Shown one piece after another: positions 21,403-29,468 of a stretch of DNA of 64,000 nucleotides (position 1 is the stretch's first letter; every line of letters begins with the position of its first letter). This DNA comes from Aquabacterium sp. NJ1 (GTDB lineage Bacteria > Pseudomonadota > Gammaproteobacteria > Burkholderiales > Burkholderiaceae_C). The notes beneath the pieces were generated by a model, which was given only the letters and a program-made list of their open reading frames with translations, was not told where the DNA came from and ran no database searches. A program made the translations under genes and the position numbers. Location of the stretch: NCBI RefSeq assembly GCF_000768065.1, contig NZ_JRKM01000001.1:2108001-2172000 (forward strand), read 5' to 3'.

Positions 21403-21475
21403 GTGCGTGCACGCGCCTCTTGCCACCTGGGTACAGATGTTGACAATCGGACATGCTGCAGCTCCTCGAGCCCCC

Positions 21476-24463
21476 ATGACCGACCTTCTCTCCACGCGCC
21501 TGCTGACCCGTCTGGCCCTGTTGCTGGGCCTGTTGCTCCTGGGCTTTGCCGGCCTGTTTGGCTGGCACTCGTGGCAGGCGACCCGGATGGAGCAGCTCCG
21601 CCAGATGCAATCGGTCCTGCATATTTCCGAAACGGCGCTGGACCGTTATTTCACCCAGGTGGAAGCCGGTCTCGCAGGGCTCGCGCAGGATCTGGTCACC
21701 CCCAAGGGCCTGCAGCACGGCAAGGAGGCTCAGCAGCTGTTGCTGCGCTTCCACGGGCTCCACCCCGAAACCCTGGCCGTCCACCTGGTGGCACCCGATG
21801 GGCAGTTGCTGGCCACCTCGCCCCCACAGCCCGCCCCCCTGCCCTCGCTGACCAATGAGCCGGCGTTCCGGCATTTCCTCGGCAACCTGAAGGCGTCCAC
21901 CCACATGGACCTGGGGCGCCCCGTGCAAGGGGCCGTGACCCAGGCGTGGGTGTTCCCGATTCGCTATGTGCTGCGCGACGACCAGGGGCAGGTTCTGGGC
22001 TTCATCGTGTCGGCCATGCCGGTGGACTTCATGCAGGCCTTCTGGCGCGGCGCGCCCGTGACCCCCAACGCCACCATCGGCCTGCTGCGTGACGACCGCT
22101 ACCTGCTCACCCGTTACCCGATTCCCGCCAGTGCGCCGCTGGACACCGTGTATGGCGAACCCCGGGATGGCGCCTTGACACGCCACCTGTTGCAGAACCA
22201 GTTCCCCGCAGACGGCAAGGTGGAAGGGTTCAACCAGCTGGCAGGCGGCCGGTTCAGCAATGTGTTCAAGCGCATGGCGCACTTCCCGGTCACCGTGTTC
22301 GTGGCCATGCCGGTGGCCGACATCCAGCGCCTGTGGTGGCAACAGGCGCGCGTGCCCTTTGCCCTGGTGGGCCTGCTGTTTCTCGGCGGCTTTGGGGGCT
22401 ACCGCTACACGCTCAGGCGCCAGCGCCAGTGGAGCGCCGAGACCCAACGCGCGGCGCAAATCCTCCAGGAGGCGGAAGCGGAGCAGCGCTTCCTCATCGA
22501 CCACCTGATGGCCGGGGTGGTGGTGCATGCCCCGGATGGCAAGGTGCTGCGCAGCAACCCCCAGGCCTGCCGGCTGCTGGGCCTGAGCGAGGCGCAGATG
22601 CAGGGCCGTGCCGCCATCGACCCGGCCTGGTGCTTCCTGCACGAAGACGGCACGACCATGGCGATCGACGAGTACCCGGTTGCGCAGGTCATCCGCTCAG
22701 GAGAAGCGCTCAGTGACTTGGTGGCGGGCGTGCGACAGCCAGGCCAGCAGGAGCCCGAATGGGTGCTGTGCAACGCCTACCCCGAATTCACGGCCGACCA
22801 TGCCTTGCGACAGGTGGTGGTGACCTTTGTCGACATCACGGCCCGCAAACGCATGGCCCAGACGCTGGCCCGCAGCGAGAACCGCTACCGCATGCTGTAC
22901 GAAAACAGCATGAACGGCGTGATGATCTCCGTGCTCGATGGCCCCATCCTCGCCGCCAACCCGGCCGCCTGCGCCATCTTCGGTCTCAGTGAAGCGGAAC
23001 TCTGCCAGCGCCAGCGTCGCGATCTGACCGACGAACAGGACCCCCGGGTGGCCGCCTTGATGCAACAGCGCAGGCAAAACGGCCATGCGCAAGGCGAGGT
23101 CACCATGCGGCGCGGCGATGGCAGCACCTTCGACGCGGAAGTCTCCACCGTGACCTACTCGGACGCCTCGGGCGAGACCCTGTCCAGCGTGGTGGTGCGT
23201 GACATCACCGATCGCCGGCGCGCCGAAGCCGCGCTGGTGGCCAAGGACCTGGCCGAGCGGGCCAACCTGGCCAAGAGCGAGTTCGTGGCCCGCATGAGCC
23301 ACGAGCTGCGCACCCCGCTCAATGCCATCCTGGGCTTTTCGCAGATCCTGCAACTCGACCGGCAGCAGCCGCTGGCGGGCCGGCAACGCGAATGGCTGCA
23401 GCACATCATGCAGGCGGGCAACCACCTGCTGGCCCTCATCGATGACTTGCTGGACGTGTCGCGCCTGGAGTCCGGCAGCCTCAAGATCCAGCCCAGCGAT
23501 GTGGACGCCTGTGACGTGGCCCGCGAGGCGGTGCGCGAGACCCGGGTGCAGGCGGCCGCCGCCAGCGTGATCCTGAGCATCGACCTGCCTGAAACCCCAC
23601 TGCCCTGCATCCGCGGGGACCGCACGCGGCTCAAGCAGGTGCTGCTCAACCTGATCTCCAACGCCATCAAGTACAACCGGCCGGGCGGCCTGGTCAGCGT
23701 GCGGGCCGAAGTCAAGGGCCCCCTGCTGGGCCTGATCGTGCAGGACTCCGGGCTGGGCATGAGCCCGCAGCAGCTCGCCCAGTTGTTCGAGCCCTTCAAT
23801 CGACTCGGGCGCGAGCAATCGGCCATCGAAGGCACCGGCATCGGCCTGGTCATCACGCGCAGCCTGATCGAACTGATGGGCGGGCAGCTCAGCGTGCAAA
23901 GCCAGGAAGGCCTGGGCAGCGCCTTCCGCATCGACCTGCCCCTGAGCGAGGTGCCTGTTGATGCCGAACCGGTGCCCCCCGCAGATGCCGCCCCCGCCTT
24001 ACCTGACACCACAGGCCAGCCCGCCGAAACGGCCTCCGAAGCGCACGCCGCCACGCCCCCGAGCACACGCGTGCTCTACATCGACGACGAGGCCGCCAAC
24101 CGCGCCTTGTTGCTGGCTTATGGGCAGCTGCGCCCCGACCTGCAGCTGAGCGTGAACGAAGACGGCCTTGGCGGCCTGGAGCAGGCCAGGCAGATGCGCC
24201 CTCATGTGCTGCTGATCGACATGATGATGCCCGGCCTGGATGGCCTGCGCGTCCTGCAGCGGGTGCGCGCCGACCCGCTGCTGTGCCACACCCCGTGCGT
24301 GGCCGTGTCCGCCAACGCGATGCAGACGCAGATCGACGAGGCGCTGGAGGCCGGCTTTGACGGCTACCTCACCAAACCGCTGGCCGCGGACGATCTGTTC
24401 CGCGAGATCGACCGCATCGTGCAAAACCGCATCACCGGCGGGCAGGCCCGGCAAGCCACTTGA
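21476..24463 (+). CDS. Cache-PAS-PAS hybrid sensor histidine kinase with receiver domain
   Basis: A 995-residue membrane kinase. Order: membrane segment at about 12-30, periplasmic Cache-type sensor to about 285, second membrane segment at about 292-312, two PAS domains (about 340-455 and 475-590), HisKA with phospho-acceptor His609 in SHELRTPLNAILGFSQIL, HATPase with NLISNAIKYN, GLGM and GTGIGL boxes, and a C-terminal receiver domain with phospho-acceptor Asp915 (LLIDMMMPGLDG). The ATG at 21476 is the best start because the first membrane segment follows directly; the frame stays open upstream, including over the hairpin at 21362. Its partner regulator is not adjacent; the RR-Hpt protein near 54 kb could take part, but that is speculation. 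Confidence 0.92.
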   Translation: MTDLLSTRLLTRLALLLGLLLLGFAGLFGWHSWQATRMEQLRQMQSVLHISETALDRYFTQVEAGLAGLAQDLVTPKGLQHGKEAQQLLLRFHGLHPETLAVHLVAPDGQLLATSPPQPAPLPSLTNEPAFRHFLGNLKASTHMDLGRPVQGAVTQAWVFPIRYVLRDDQGQVLGFIVSAMPVDFMQAFWRGAPVTPNATIGLLRDDRYLLTRYPIPASAPLDTVYGEPRDGALTRHLLQNQFPADGKVEGFNQLAGGRFSNVFKRMAHFPVTVFVAMPVADIQRLWWQQARVPFALVGLLFLGGFGGYRYTLRRQRQWSAETQRAAQILQEAEAEQRFLIDHLMAGVVVHAPDGKVLRSNPQACRLLGLSEAQMQGRAAIDPAWCFLHEDGTTMAIDEYPVAQVIRSGEALSDLVAGVRQPGQQEPEWVLCNAYPEFTADHALRQVVVTFVDITARKRMAQTLARSENRYRMLYENSMNGVMISVLDGPILAANPAACAIFGLSEAELCQRQRRDLTDEQDPRVAALMQQRRQNGHAQGEVTMRRGDGSTFDAEVSTVTYSDASGETLSSVVVRDITDRRRAEAALVAKDLAERANLAKSEFVARMSHELRTPLNAILGFSQILQLDRQQPLAGRQREWLQHIMQAGNHLLALIDDLLDVSRLESGSLKIQPSDVDACDVAREAVRETRVQAAAASVILSIDLPETPLPCIRGDRTRLKQVLLNLISNAIKYNRPGGLVSVRAEVKGPLLGLIVQDSGLGMSPQQLAQLFEPFNRLGREQSAIEGTGIGLVITRSLIELMGGQLSVQSQEGLGSAFRIDLPLSEVPVDAEPVPPADAAPALPDTTGQPAETASEAHAATPPSTRVLYIDDEAANRALLLAYGQLRPDLQLSVNEDGLGGLEQARQMRPHVLLIDMMMPGLDGLRVLQRVRADPLLCHTPCVAVSANAMQTQIDEALEAGFDGYLTKPLAADDLFREIDRIVQNRITGGQARQAT

Positions 24464-24561
24464 TCCACCGCTTGATACGCCTCAAGCCCGGTACGGTTAT
24501 CACGTGATCCCGCGCGTACAAATGGCGATGATGGTTCTGTGTTCACAGCCAGCATCACCCC

Positions 24562-26022
24562 ATGGGCCAGGAGATCAGCACGACCCGATTCAGCGAGCAG
24601 GATCTGCGCCGGTTCAGCCTGCGTCTGGCTGAAGAAACCCGCCTGGCGCAGGACACGTATGCACGAGCTGGTTTTGCCAACGAGGGCCGCACCGCCGGCT
24701 TCGAGCTGGAGGCCTGGCTGCTGGACCGCCACTTCTACCCCATCCCCTGCAACCAGGCCTTCCTGGCACGCATGGCCGACCCGCAAGTGGTGGCCGAGCT
24801 CTCGCGCTTCAACATCGAGCTCAATGGCGAGCCGCAGCCGCTGAGCGGCCTGGCCCTGTCCCGGCTGGAGCGCGGCCTGGGCCAGACCTGGGCACGTTGC
24901 CTGCAAACGGCACACGAAGAAGAAGCCACGGCGGTGGCCATCGGGACGCTGCCCACGCTGCGCGAAGCCGACCTGAACCTGTCGACCATGACGCCGTCGA
25001 AGCGCTATGTGGCGCTCAACCAGCAGGTGTTCAAGGCGCGCCAGGGGCGCCCGATCACGCTGGACATCGCCTCGCCCGCGCCTGGTGGGCCCCACCTGCG
25101 CACCCACCATGCCGACGTCATGCTGGAGGCCGCCACGACCTCGTTCCAGGTTCACCTGCAGGTGCCGGCCACGCAGATCAGCCGGCACATGAACGCCTCC
25201 ATGATCCTCAGCGGCCCCTTGATCGCGCTGTCGGCCAACTCGCCCTTCCTGTTCGGGCACAGCCTGTGGCACGAGACGCGCGTGCCGCTGTTCGAGCAGG
25301 CCGTGGACTGCGGCAGCGAGGCGCCTGCATCAGGCCAGCCTGAACCTGGCACACAGGCACCCGGCCGACGCGTCGGCTTTGGCGAGGCCTATCTGGGCGA
25401 TGACCCCACCGCCTACTTTGCCGACCACGCCCGCCGCTACCCGGTGCTCTTGCCCATCTGCAGCGATGCCCCTGCCAGCGCCTTCGCCCACTTGCGGCTG
25501 CACAACGGCACGGTGTGGAGCTGGAACCGGCTGCTGATCGGCTTCGATGCGCAGCGCCAGCCCCATCTGCGCATCGAGCAACGCGTGATGCCAGCCGGCC
25601 CCAGCCTCATCGACATGATCGCCAACGCCGCCTTCTATTACGGTGCGGTGCACATGCTGGCCACCGCCGCCACGCCGCCGGAGGCAACCTTGCCTTTCGA
25701 GCAGGCGCGCGACAACTTCTACCGCGCGGCGCGCGAAGGCCTGGATGCCCCGCTGCATGGGCTAGATGGCCGCACGCGTTGCGCCGCCGACATCCTGCTC
25801 GACCTGCTGCCGCTGGCCCGGGAAGGCCTGCAGCAACAAGGCCTGGCCGCACCCGACATCGACCGCTATCTGGACGTGCTGGCCGTGCGCCTGCGCACCC
25901 GCCGCAATGGCGCGGCCTGGCAGCTGGCCCACCACGCCCGGCATGGCGACCTGTTCAAACTCACCGCCGATTACGTGGCCAACCAGCGCAGCGGCATGCC
26001 TGTGCATGAATGGCCTCTTTAA
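24562..26022 (+). CDS. Glutamate-cysteine ligase-like (GCS2 family) carboxylate-amine ligase
   Basis: A 486-residue protein of the GCS2 (COG2170) type, ATP-dependent ligases that form an amide on the gamma-carboxylate of glutamate or on a similar acid. Visible motifs are TAGFELEAWLLD near residue 40, RFNIELNGEPQPLSG near residues 83-97, a Ser/Thr-rich stretch SFQVHLQVPATQI near residue 195, and the Arg-containing RIEQRVMPAGPSLIDM near residue 340. True gamma-glutamylcysteine synthesis is not implied: many family members act on other amines. The next gene, 4 bp later, encodes an aspartoacylase-like hydrolase, so the pair may make and break a small amide. Substrate unknown. Confidence 0.78.
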   Translation: MGQEISTTRFSEQDLRRFSLRLAEETRLAQDTYARAGFANEGRTAGFELEAWLLDRHFYPIPCNQAFLARMADPQVVAELSRFNIELNGEPQPLSGLALSRLERGLGQTWARCLQTAHEEEATAVAIGTLPTLREADLNLSTMTPSKRYVALNQQVFKARQGRPITLDIASPAPGGPHLRTHHADVMLEAATTSFQVHLQVPATQISRHMNASMILSGPLIALSANSPFLFGHSLWHETRVPLFEQAVDCGSEAPASGQPEPGTQAPGRRVGFGEAYLGDDPTAYFADHARRYPVLLPICSDAPASAFAHLRLHNGTVWSWNRLLIGFDAQRQPHLRIEQRVMPAGPSLIDMIANAAFYYGAVHMLATAATPPEATLPFEQARDNFYRAAREGLDAPLHGLDGRTRCAADILLDLLPLAREGLQQQGLAAPDIDRYLDVLAVRLRTRRNGAAWQLAHHARHGDLFKLTADYVANQRSGMPVHEWPL

Positions 26023-26026
26023 GCTC

Positions 26027-27046
26027 ATGAAACTCACCCGCCTCACCGCCCTGCCCGATGGTTTCCTGGAGGCCACCGCGCGCGACCTGCACCAGCTCAT
26101 CGACGGCCCCACCCTGGTCCACCTGCCCGGCCGGCGCACGCCCGAGCTCTTCGTGTCCGTGCTGCTGCATGGCAACGAGGACGTGGGCCTGGTCGCCATC
26201 CAGCAGGTGCTCAAGGCCCATGCCGGGCGTGAACTGCCGCGTGCCATGAGCCTGTTCATCGGCAATGTCTCGGCCGCGCAGACGGGCCTGCGGCGCCTGG
26301 ACACCCAGCCCGACTACAACCGCATCTGGCCGGGCACCGTGCTGCATGCGGGCACGCCGGAGGCCGCGCTGGCGCAGGAGGTGCAGCGCATCATGGTGCA
26401 CCGCGGCCTGTTCGCCAGCATCGACATCCACAACAACACCGGCCTGAACCCGCACTACAGCGTGGTCTGCCAGCTCGATGCCGCCACGCTGCACCTGGCC
26501 TTGCTGCTGACGCGCACGGTGGTGTGGTTCCGCGGGCCGCAGGGTTCGCAGACGGCGGCCTTTGCACCGCTGTGCCCCTCTGTGGCGGTGGAGTGCGGCA
26601 AGCCCGGCAACCCGGCCAATGAAGCCGAGGCGGCCCGCTTCATCGACGCCTGCCTGCATCTGGCCGCCTTCCCCGAGCAGGGCGTGCGCGAGACCGACAT
26701 CGACCTGTACCACACCGTGGCGCTGGTCAAGGTGCCCGCCGAGGTGGACTTCGGCTTTGGCACACCGCAGCGCCCGCTCAACCTGCTGCCCCAGCTCGAC
26801 CACCTCAACTTCGTGGAGTTGGAGGCCGGCGCAGCCTTTGGCCAGACCACGCTGCCCATGCCGCTGGATGTGCGTGACGAAGCCGGCCAGGATGTGGCCC
26901 ACACCTTCTTCGACACACGCGACGGCACGCTGCGCCTCAAGCGCCCCGCCATGCCCGCCATGCTCACCCTGGACGACAAGGTCGTGCGGCAGGACTGCCT
27001 GTGCTACCTGATGGACCGGGTGCCGTTTGATCAGGTGCAACCATGA
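26027..27046 (+). CDS. Succinylglutamate desuccinylase/aspartoacylase-like zinc hydrolase
   Basis: A 339-residue M14-type metal hydrolase of the AstE/AspA group, which removes acyl groups from amino acids. The zinc ligands are visible: His48 and Glu51 in VLLHGNEDVG and His135 in SIDIHNNTG. The likely catalytic Glu is Glu189 in VAVECGKPGN. Spacing matches aspartoacylase, although the C-terminal domain is longer. The start is uncertain: ATG at 26027 leaves 4 bp after the upstream stop, while ATG at 26006 would overlap it by 17 bp. Pairing with a GCS2-type ligase suggests a joint role in metabolism of an N-acyl or glutamyl amide. Confidence 0.8.
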   Translation: MKLTRLTALPDGFLEATARDLHQLIDGPTLVHLPGRRTPELFVSVLLHGNEDVGLVAIQQVLKAHAGRELPRAMSLFIGNVSAAQTGLRRLDTQPDYNRIWPGTVLHAGTPEAALAQEVQRIMVHRGLFASIDIHNNTGLNPHYSVVCQLDAATLHLALLLTRTVVWFRGPQGSQTAAFAPLCPSVAVECGKPGNPANEAEAARFIDACLHLAAFPEQGVRETDIDLYHTVALVKVPAEVDFGFGTPQRPLNLLPQLDHLNFVELEAGAAFGQTTLPMPLDVRDEAGQDVAHTFFDTRDGTLRLKRPAMPAMLTLDDKVVRQDCLCYLMDRVPFDQVQP

Positions 27047-27113
27047 GGGCCTTGCATCCAGCCCCGCGCGACCAGCGTATGAAGAGGGTTGCCCTCTTGT
27101 CGAACGCTTTTGC

Positions 27114-27629
27114 ATGTCCCCGACCCGCTTTGTGCTCATCAGCCGCTGGCGCCTGCATTGCCCCGCGCCGCAGGTGTGGGCTTTGCTCACCCACCTGGAA
27201 GGCTGGCCGCAATGGTGGCCGCATGTGCGCGAGGTGAACATCATCAAGCGCTCGCTCCCAGGCCAGACGGGCACGCACGCACAGCTCACCTGGCAGACCG
27301 CACTGGGCTACCAGTTGACCATTGACGCGCTCAACACCCGAACGGAGCGCCACCCCGATGGCCATGGCGAAATCGAGGGCCAGTCCAACGGCGACCTGCG
27401 CGGGCATGGCCTGTGGCTGATCGACCCTGTCTCGCCCGATGTGGTGGACGTGACCTACCGCTATCAGGTTGAGCTCACCCGCCCGTGGATGCGCCGCTTT
27501 GCCCCCGTGCTGCGCGGCCTGTTTGCGTGGAACCACTTCACGGTGATGCGCGCAGGCGCCATCGGCATGGCCAGGCGCTTGCGCTGCGAAGTCTCGGAGA
27601 TCGCCAACTGGCGAGGCGGCACGGCCTGA
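27114..27629 (+). CDS. SRPBCC (START-like) family protein
   Basis: A 171-residue protein with the helix-grip fold of the polyketide cyclase/SRPBCC superfamily. The N-terminus RFVLISRWRLHCPAPQVWALLTHLEGWPQWWPHVREV is the classic first strand plus two helices that form a hydrophobic ligand pocket. The C-terminal long helix is at about residues 135-165 (AWNHFTVMRAGAIGMARRL). The upstream in-frame extension to 27027 lacks family features, so the ATG at 27114 is preferred. It lies 67 bp after the hydrolase gene on the same strand. Ligand and reaction are unknown. Confidence 0.75.
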   Translation: MSPTRFVLISRWRLHCPAPQVWALLTHLEGWPQWWPHVREVNIIKRSLPGQTGTHAQLTWQTALGYQLTIDALNTRTERHPDGHGEIEGQSNGDLRGHGLWLIDPVSPDVVDVTYRYQVELTRPWMRRFAPVLRGLFAWNHFTVMRAGAIGMARRLRCEVSEIANWRGGTA

Positions 27630-27652
27630 TCAGGCCAGACCAGCCTGCTGGC

Positions 27653-28546
27653 TCAACCCGGGCGGCGCACGCTGGGGTCCACCACCGCCGGGTCAATGGC
27701 GCCGTGGAAGTACAGCACGCAGCCCACATCCGACTGCAACGCGCCGTGGCCCGTGCCACTGGGTGCGAACTGGAAATCGCCTTCGCGCAGCAGCACATCC
27801 CCCAGGAAGAGGTCGCCGGCCACCATCAGGCATTCTTCACCATGGCCATGGCCGTGTGCCGGCACGCTGGCACCGGGCTCGAACTGCACCAGCATGGAGA
27901 TGCGCTCACCCTCGGCGTACAAAGGCTTGATCTGCACGCCCCGGCGCAAAGGCTCCCAGGCCATGTCGTTGGCGCGCGCCAGGTGCGGCGCCGCGGTGTG
28001 CCCGAAGGCTTGCGCGCCCGGCTCGATGCAGCGCCAGTACAGGCGGGCACCGGCGCTGGCCTGCAGGTGCAAGGGCTGGTCGTGCGCCATCAACAGGTAG
28101 TCGTGCGGGTGCAGGGCCTGCCCATTGACGAAGACCTCGCCCTGCAGCACCAGGCATTCATGCGCCTGGCCACCGGCGGGCACATGCCACTCGGCAGGCG
28201 ACTGCCATTGCAGCAGGCTGCTGTGGGCCTGGGCATCGGCATGCAGCGAGCGCTGCTGCAGGCCAGGCGTCAAGCTCACCCACGTGCCATCGTGTACCCG
28301 CGTGGTGACGAAGGCGCGGTTGGCTTCGGCACTGCGGGCCACACGCGCCAGCAGCCGCTCACGCAAGCGCGCTTCCTGATGGGCCGCTGGCTCGATCGGG
28401 CTGAGCGCCGTGGCCAAAGCGGGAGCCAGGCCAAGCGCGGCCAGTGGCGCCACACCGGGCAGGGTCTGGGGCTCCAGCTCCGCCGGGTCGATCACGGCAT
28501 GGCCGGCGTTGTCGGACATGATGGACGAGGGTGTCAAGGGTTTCAT
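27653..28546 (-). CDS. ChrR-like tandem-cupin protein, probable anti-sigma factor
   Basis: A 297-residue protein with two cupin domains. The first is at about residues 85-185 (block PAGGQAHECLVLQGEVFVNGQALHPHDYLLM) and the second at about 195-285 (HGHGHGEECLMVAGDLFLGDVLLREGDFQFAPSGTGHG, carrying the His/Glu metal-site pattern). It resembles the cupin half of ChrR, the zinc anti-sigma factor of the singlet-oxygen sigma factor RpoE. It starts 10 bp after the ECF sigma gene, the classic arrangement. Unlike ChrR, I see no His-x3-Cys-x2-Cys zinc anti-sigma motif in the N-terminal 80 residues, so sigma binding must use another contact or the protein may only be a sensor. Confidence 0.75.
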   Translation of the reverse strand: MKPLTPSSIMSDNAGHAVIDPAELEPQTLPGVAPLAALGLAPALATALSPIEPAAHQEARLRERLLARVARSAEANRAFVTTRVHDGTWVSLTPGLQQRSLHADAQAHSSLLQWQSPAEWHVPAGGQAHECLVLQGEVFVNGQALHPHDYLLMAHDQPLHLQASAGARLYWRCIEPGAQAFGHTAAPHLARANDMAWEPLRRGVQIKPLYAEGERISMLVQFEPGASVPAHGHGHGEECLMVAGDLFLGDVLLREGDFQFAPSGTGHGALQSDVGCVLYFHGAIDPAVVDPSVRRPG

Positions 28547-28556
28547 GTCGTGGTCC

Positions 28557-29285
28557 TCACACCGCATCATACGGATTGGCCACGTGGTCGCAGCCTGGGG
28601 TCAACCACTTGCGCAGGACCGTCAAGGCGCGTCGGATGTGGGACTTGACCGTGCCCAGCGGCAGGCCGGTCTGCCCGGCGATTTCTTCATGCGTCAGGCC
28701 TTTGAAAAAGGCCAGGGCCACGAGCTGACGCGGCACGGCCTCCAGCTGGCGCAAGGCACCGTGCAGTTGTTCGTTGCTTTGCACGGACTCCAGCAAGTCG
28801 TGCGGGTTATCGGCGTGTTCCGTGTGCAGGCGCTGCGCATCCAGCGCATCACCCAGGGCATCGGCAGACACGGTGTCGGCCTGCGCACGGGTGCGGGCGC
28901 GCACGGCGTCCAGCGCGCGGCTGCGGGCAATGGTCAAGACCCAGGCCAGGGCTGTGCCACGCTGGGGGTCAAACCGCGGGGCCTGCCGCCACACTTGCCA
29001 GAAGGTGTCTTCGGCCACCTCTTCGGCCAGGGCGGGGTTGCTCAGGATGCGCAAGGCCAGGCCGTAGACGCGGCCGATCGTGGCGCGGTACAGGTCGGCC
29101 AGCGCGGCCTCGTCCTGGCGCACCACGCGCGCCAGCCACACCTGAAGCTGCACCTCGTTGGCCGTCGGAGGGGGGCGCAAGGGGCTGAGGTCCGGGCCTG
29201 ACTCAGGCAGGGCCTCGTCCGGCGCCTCGTCCAGGCACGCGTCGAGGGGGTCCACGCAGGCGTTCAGATCGGAAAGATCGGTCAT
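28557..29285 (-). CDS. ECF-type RNA polymerase sigma factor
   Basis: A 242-residue sigma-70 family group IV factor. Region 2 lies at about residues 55-125 (LYRATIGRVYGLALRILSN, AEEVAEDTFWQVWRQ, and the -10-recognition block ALAWVLTIARSRALDAVR). Region 4 lies at about 170-225, with the helix-turn-helix LTHEEIAGQTGLPLGTVKSHIRRAL. An unusual acidic N-terminal extension of about 50 residues precedes region 2. The ATG at 29283-29285 was chosen because upstream in-frame sequence is not protein-like. It is the first gene of a two-gene unit with the ChrR-like cupin gene, and a candidate promoter of the same type as that of the DUF4331 operon lies 102 bp upstream. Confidence 0.92.
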   Translation of the reverse strand: MTDLSDLNACVDPLDACLDEAPDEALPESGPDLSPLRPPPTANEVQLQVWLARVVRQDEAALADLYRATIGRVYGLALRILSNPALAEEVAEDTFWQVWRQAPRFDPQRGTALAWVLTIARSRALDAVRARTRAQADTVSADALGDALDAQRLHTEHADNPHDLLESVQSNEQLHGALRQLEAVPRQLVALAFFKGLTHEEIAGQTGLPLGTVKSHIRRALTVLRKWLTPGCDHVANPYDAV

Positions 29286-29362
29286 GGAAGGGTCCCGACA
29301 AAGCTGGGCTTGGGCAGGGCGGGTTCGGCCAGTCTGGATTGAATCATGGGCGCGCCTGGCTG

Positions 29363-29439
29363 TGTGTGGCAAATGCCTCCACTGCTTACGTTCATCGAGA
29401 ACAGCTGGATGCGGGCAGACCCTTTGCCACACAGGGTCT
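29363..29439. repeat. Exact 11-bp inverted repeat bracketing the ECF sigma promoter, with a nested hairpin
   Basis: TGTGTGGCAAA at 29363-29373 is the exact reverse complement of TTTGCCACACA at 29423-29433. The second copy is itself the loop of a perfect 6-bp stem, AGACCC (29417-29422) with GGGTCT (29434-29439). The two arms flank the candidate sigma promoter (29387-29412), with centres 60 bp apart. This could be a looping operator, or an RNA structure in read-through transcripts from the HupE operon. No T-run follows, so it is not a normal intrinsic terminator. Confidence 0.6.
29387..29412 (-). promoter_or_regulatory. Candidate ECF-dependent promoter of the sigma gene (GCATCC-N16-CGTA)
   Basis: On the minus strand GCATCC (29412-29407) and CGTA (29390-29387) are 16 bp apart. 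This is the normal ECF promoter spacing, and CGT-type -10 elements are common for ECF sigma factors. The same two elements with the same spacing occur before the DUF4331 operon. The predicted leader to the sigma ATG is about 95 nt. Confidence 0.6.
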
Positions 29440-29468
29440 TATCACCTGACGAGAGAACGCCCCCTCGC

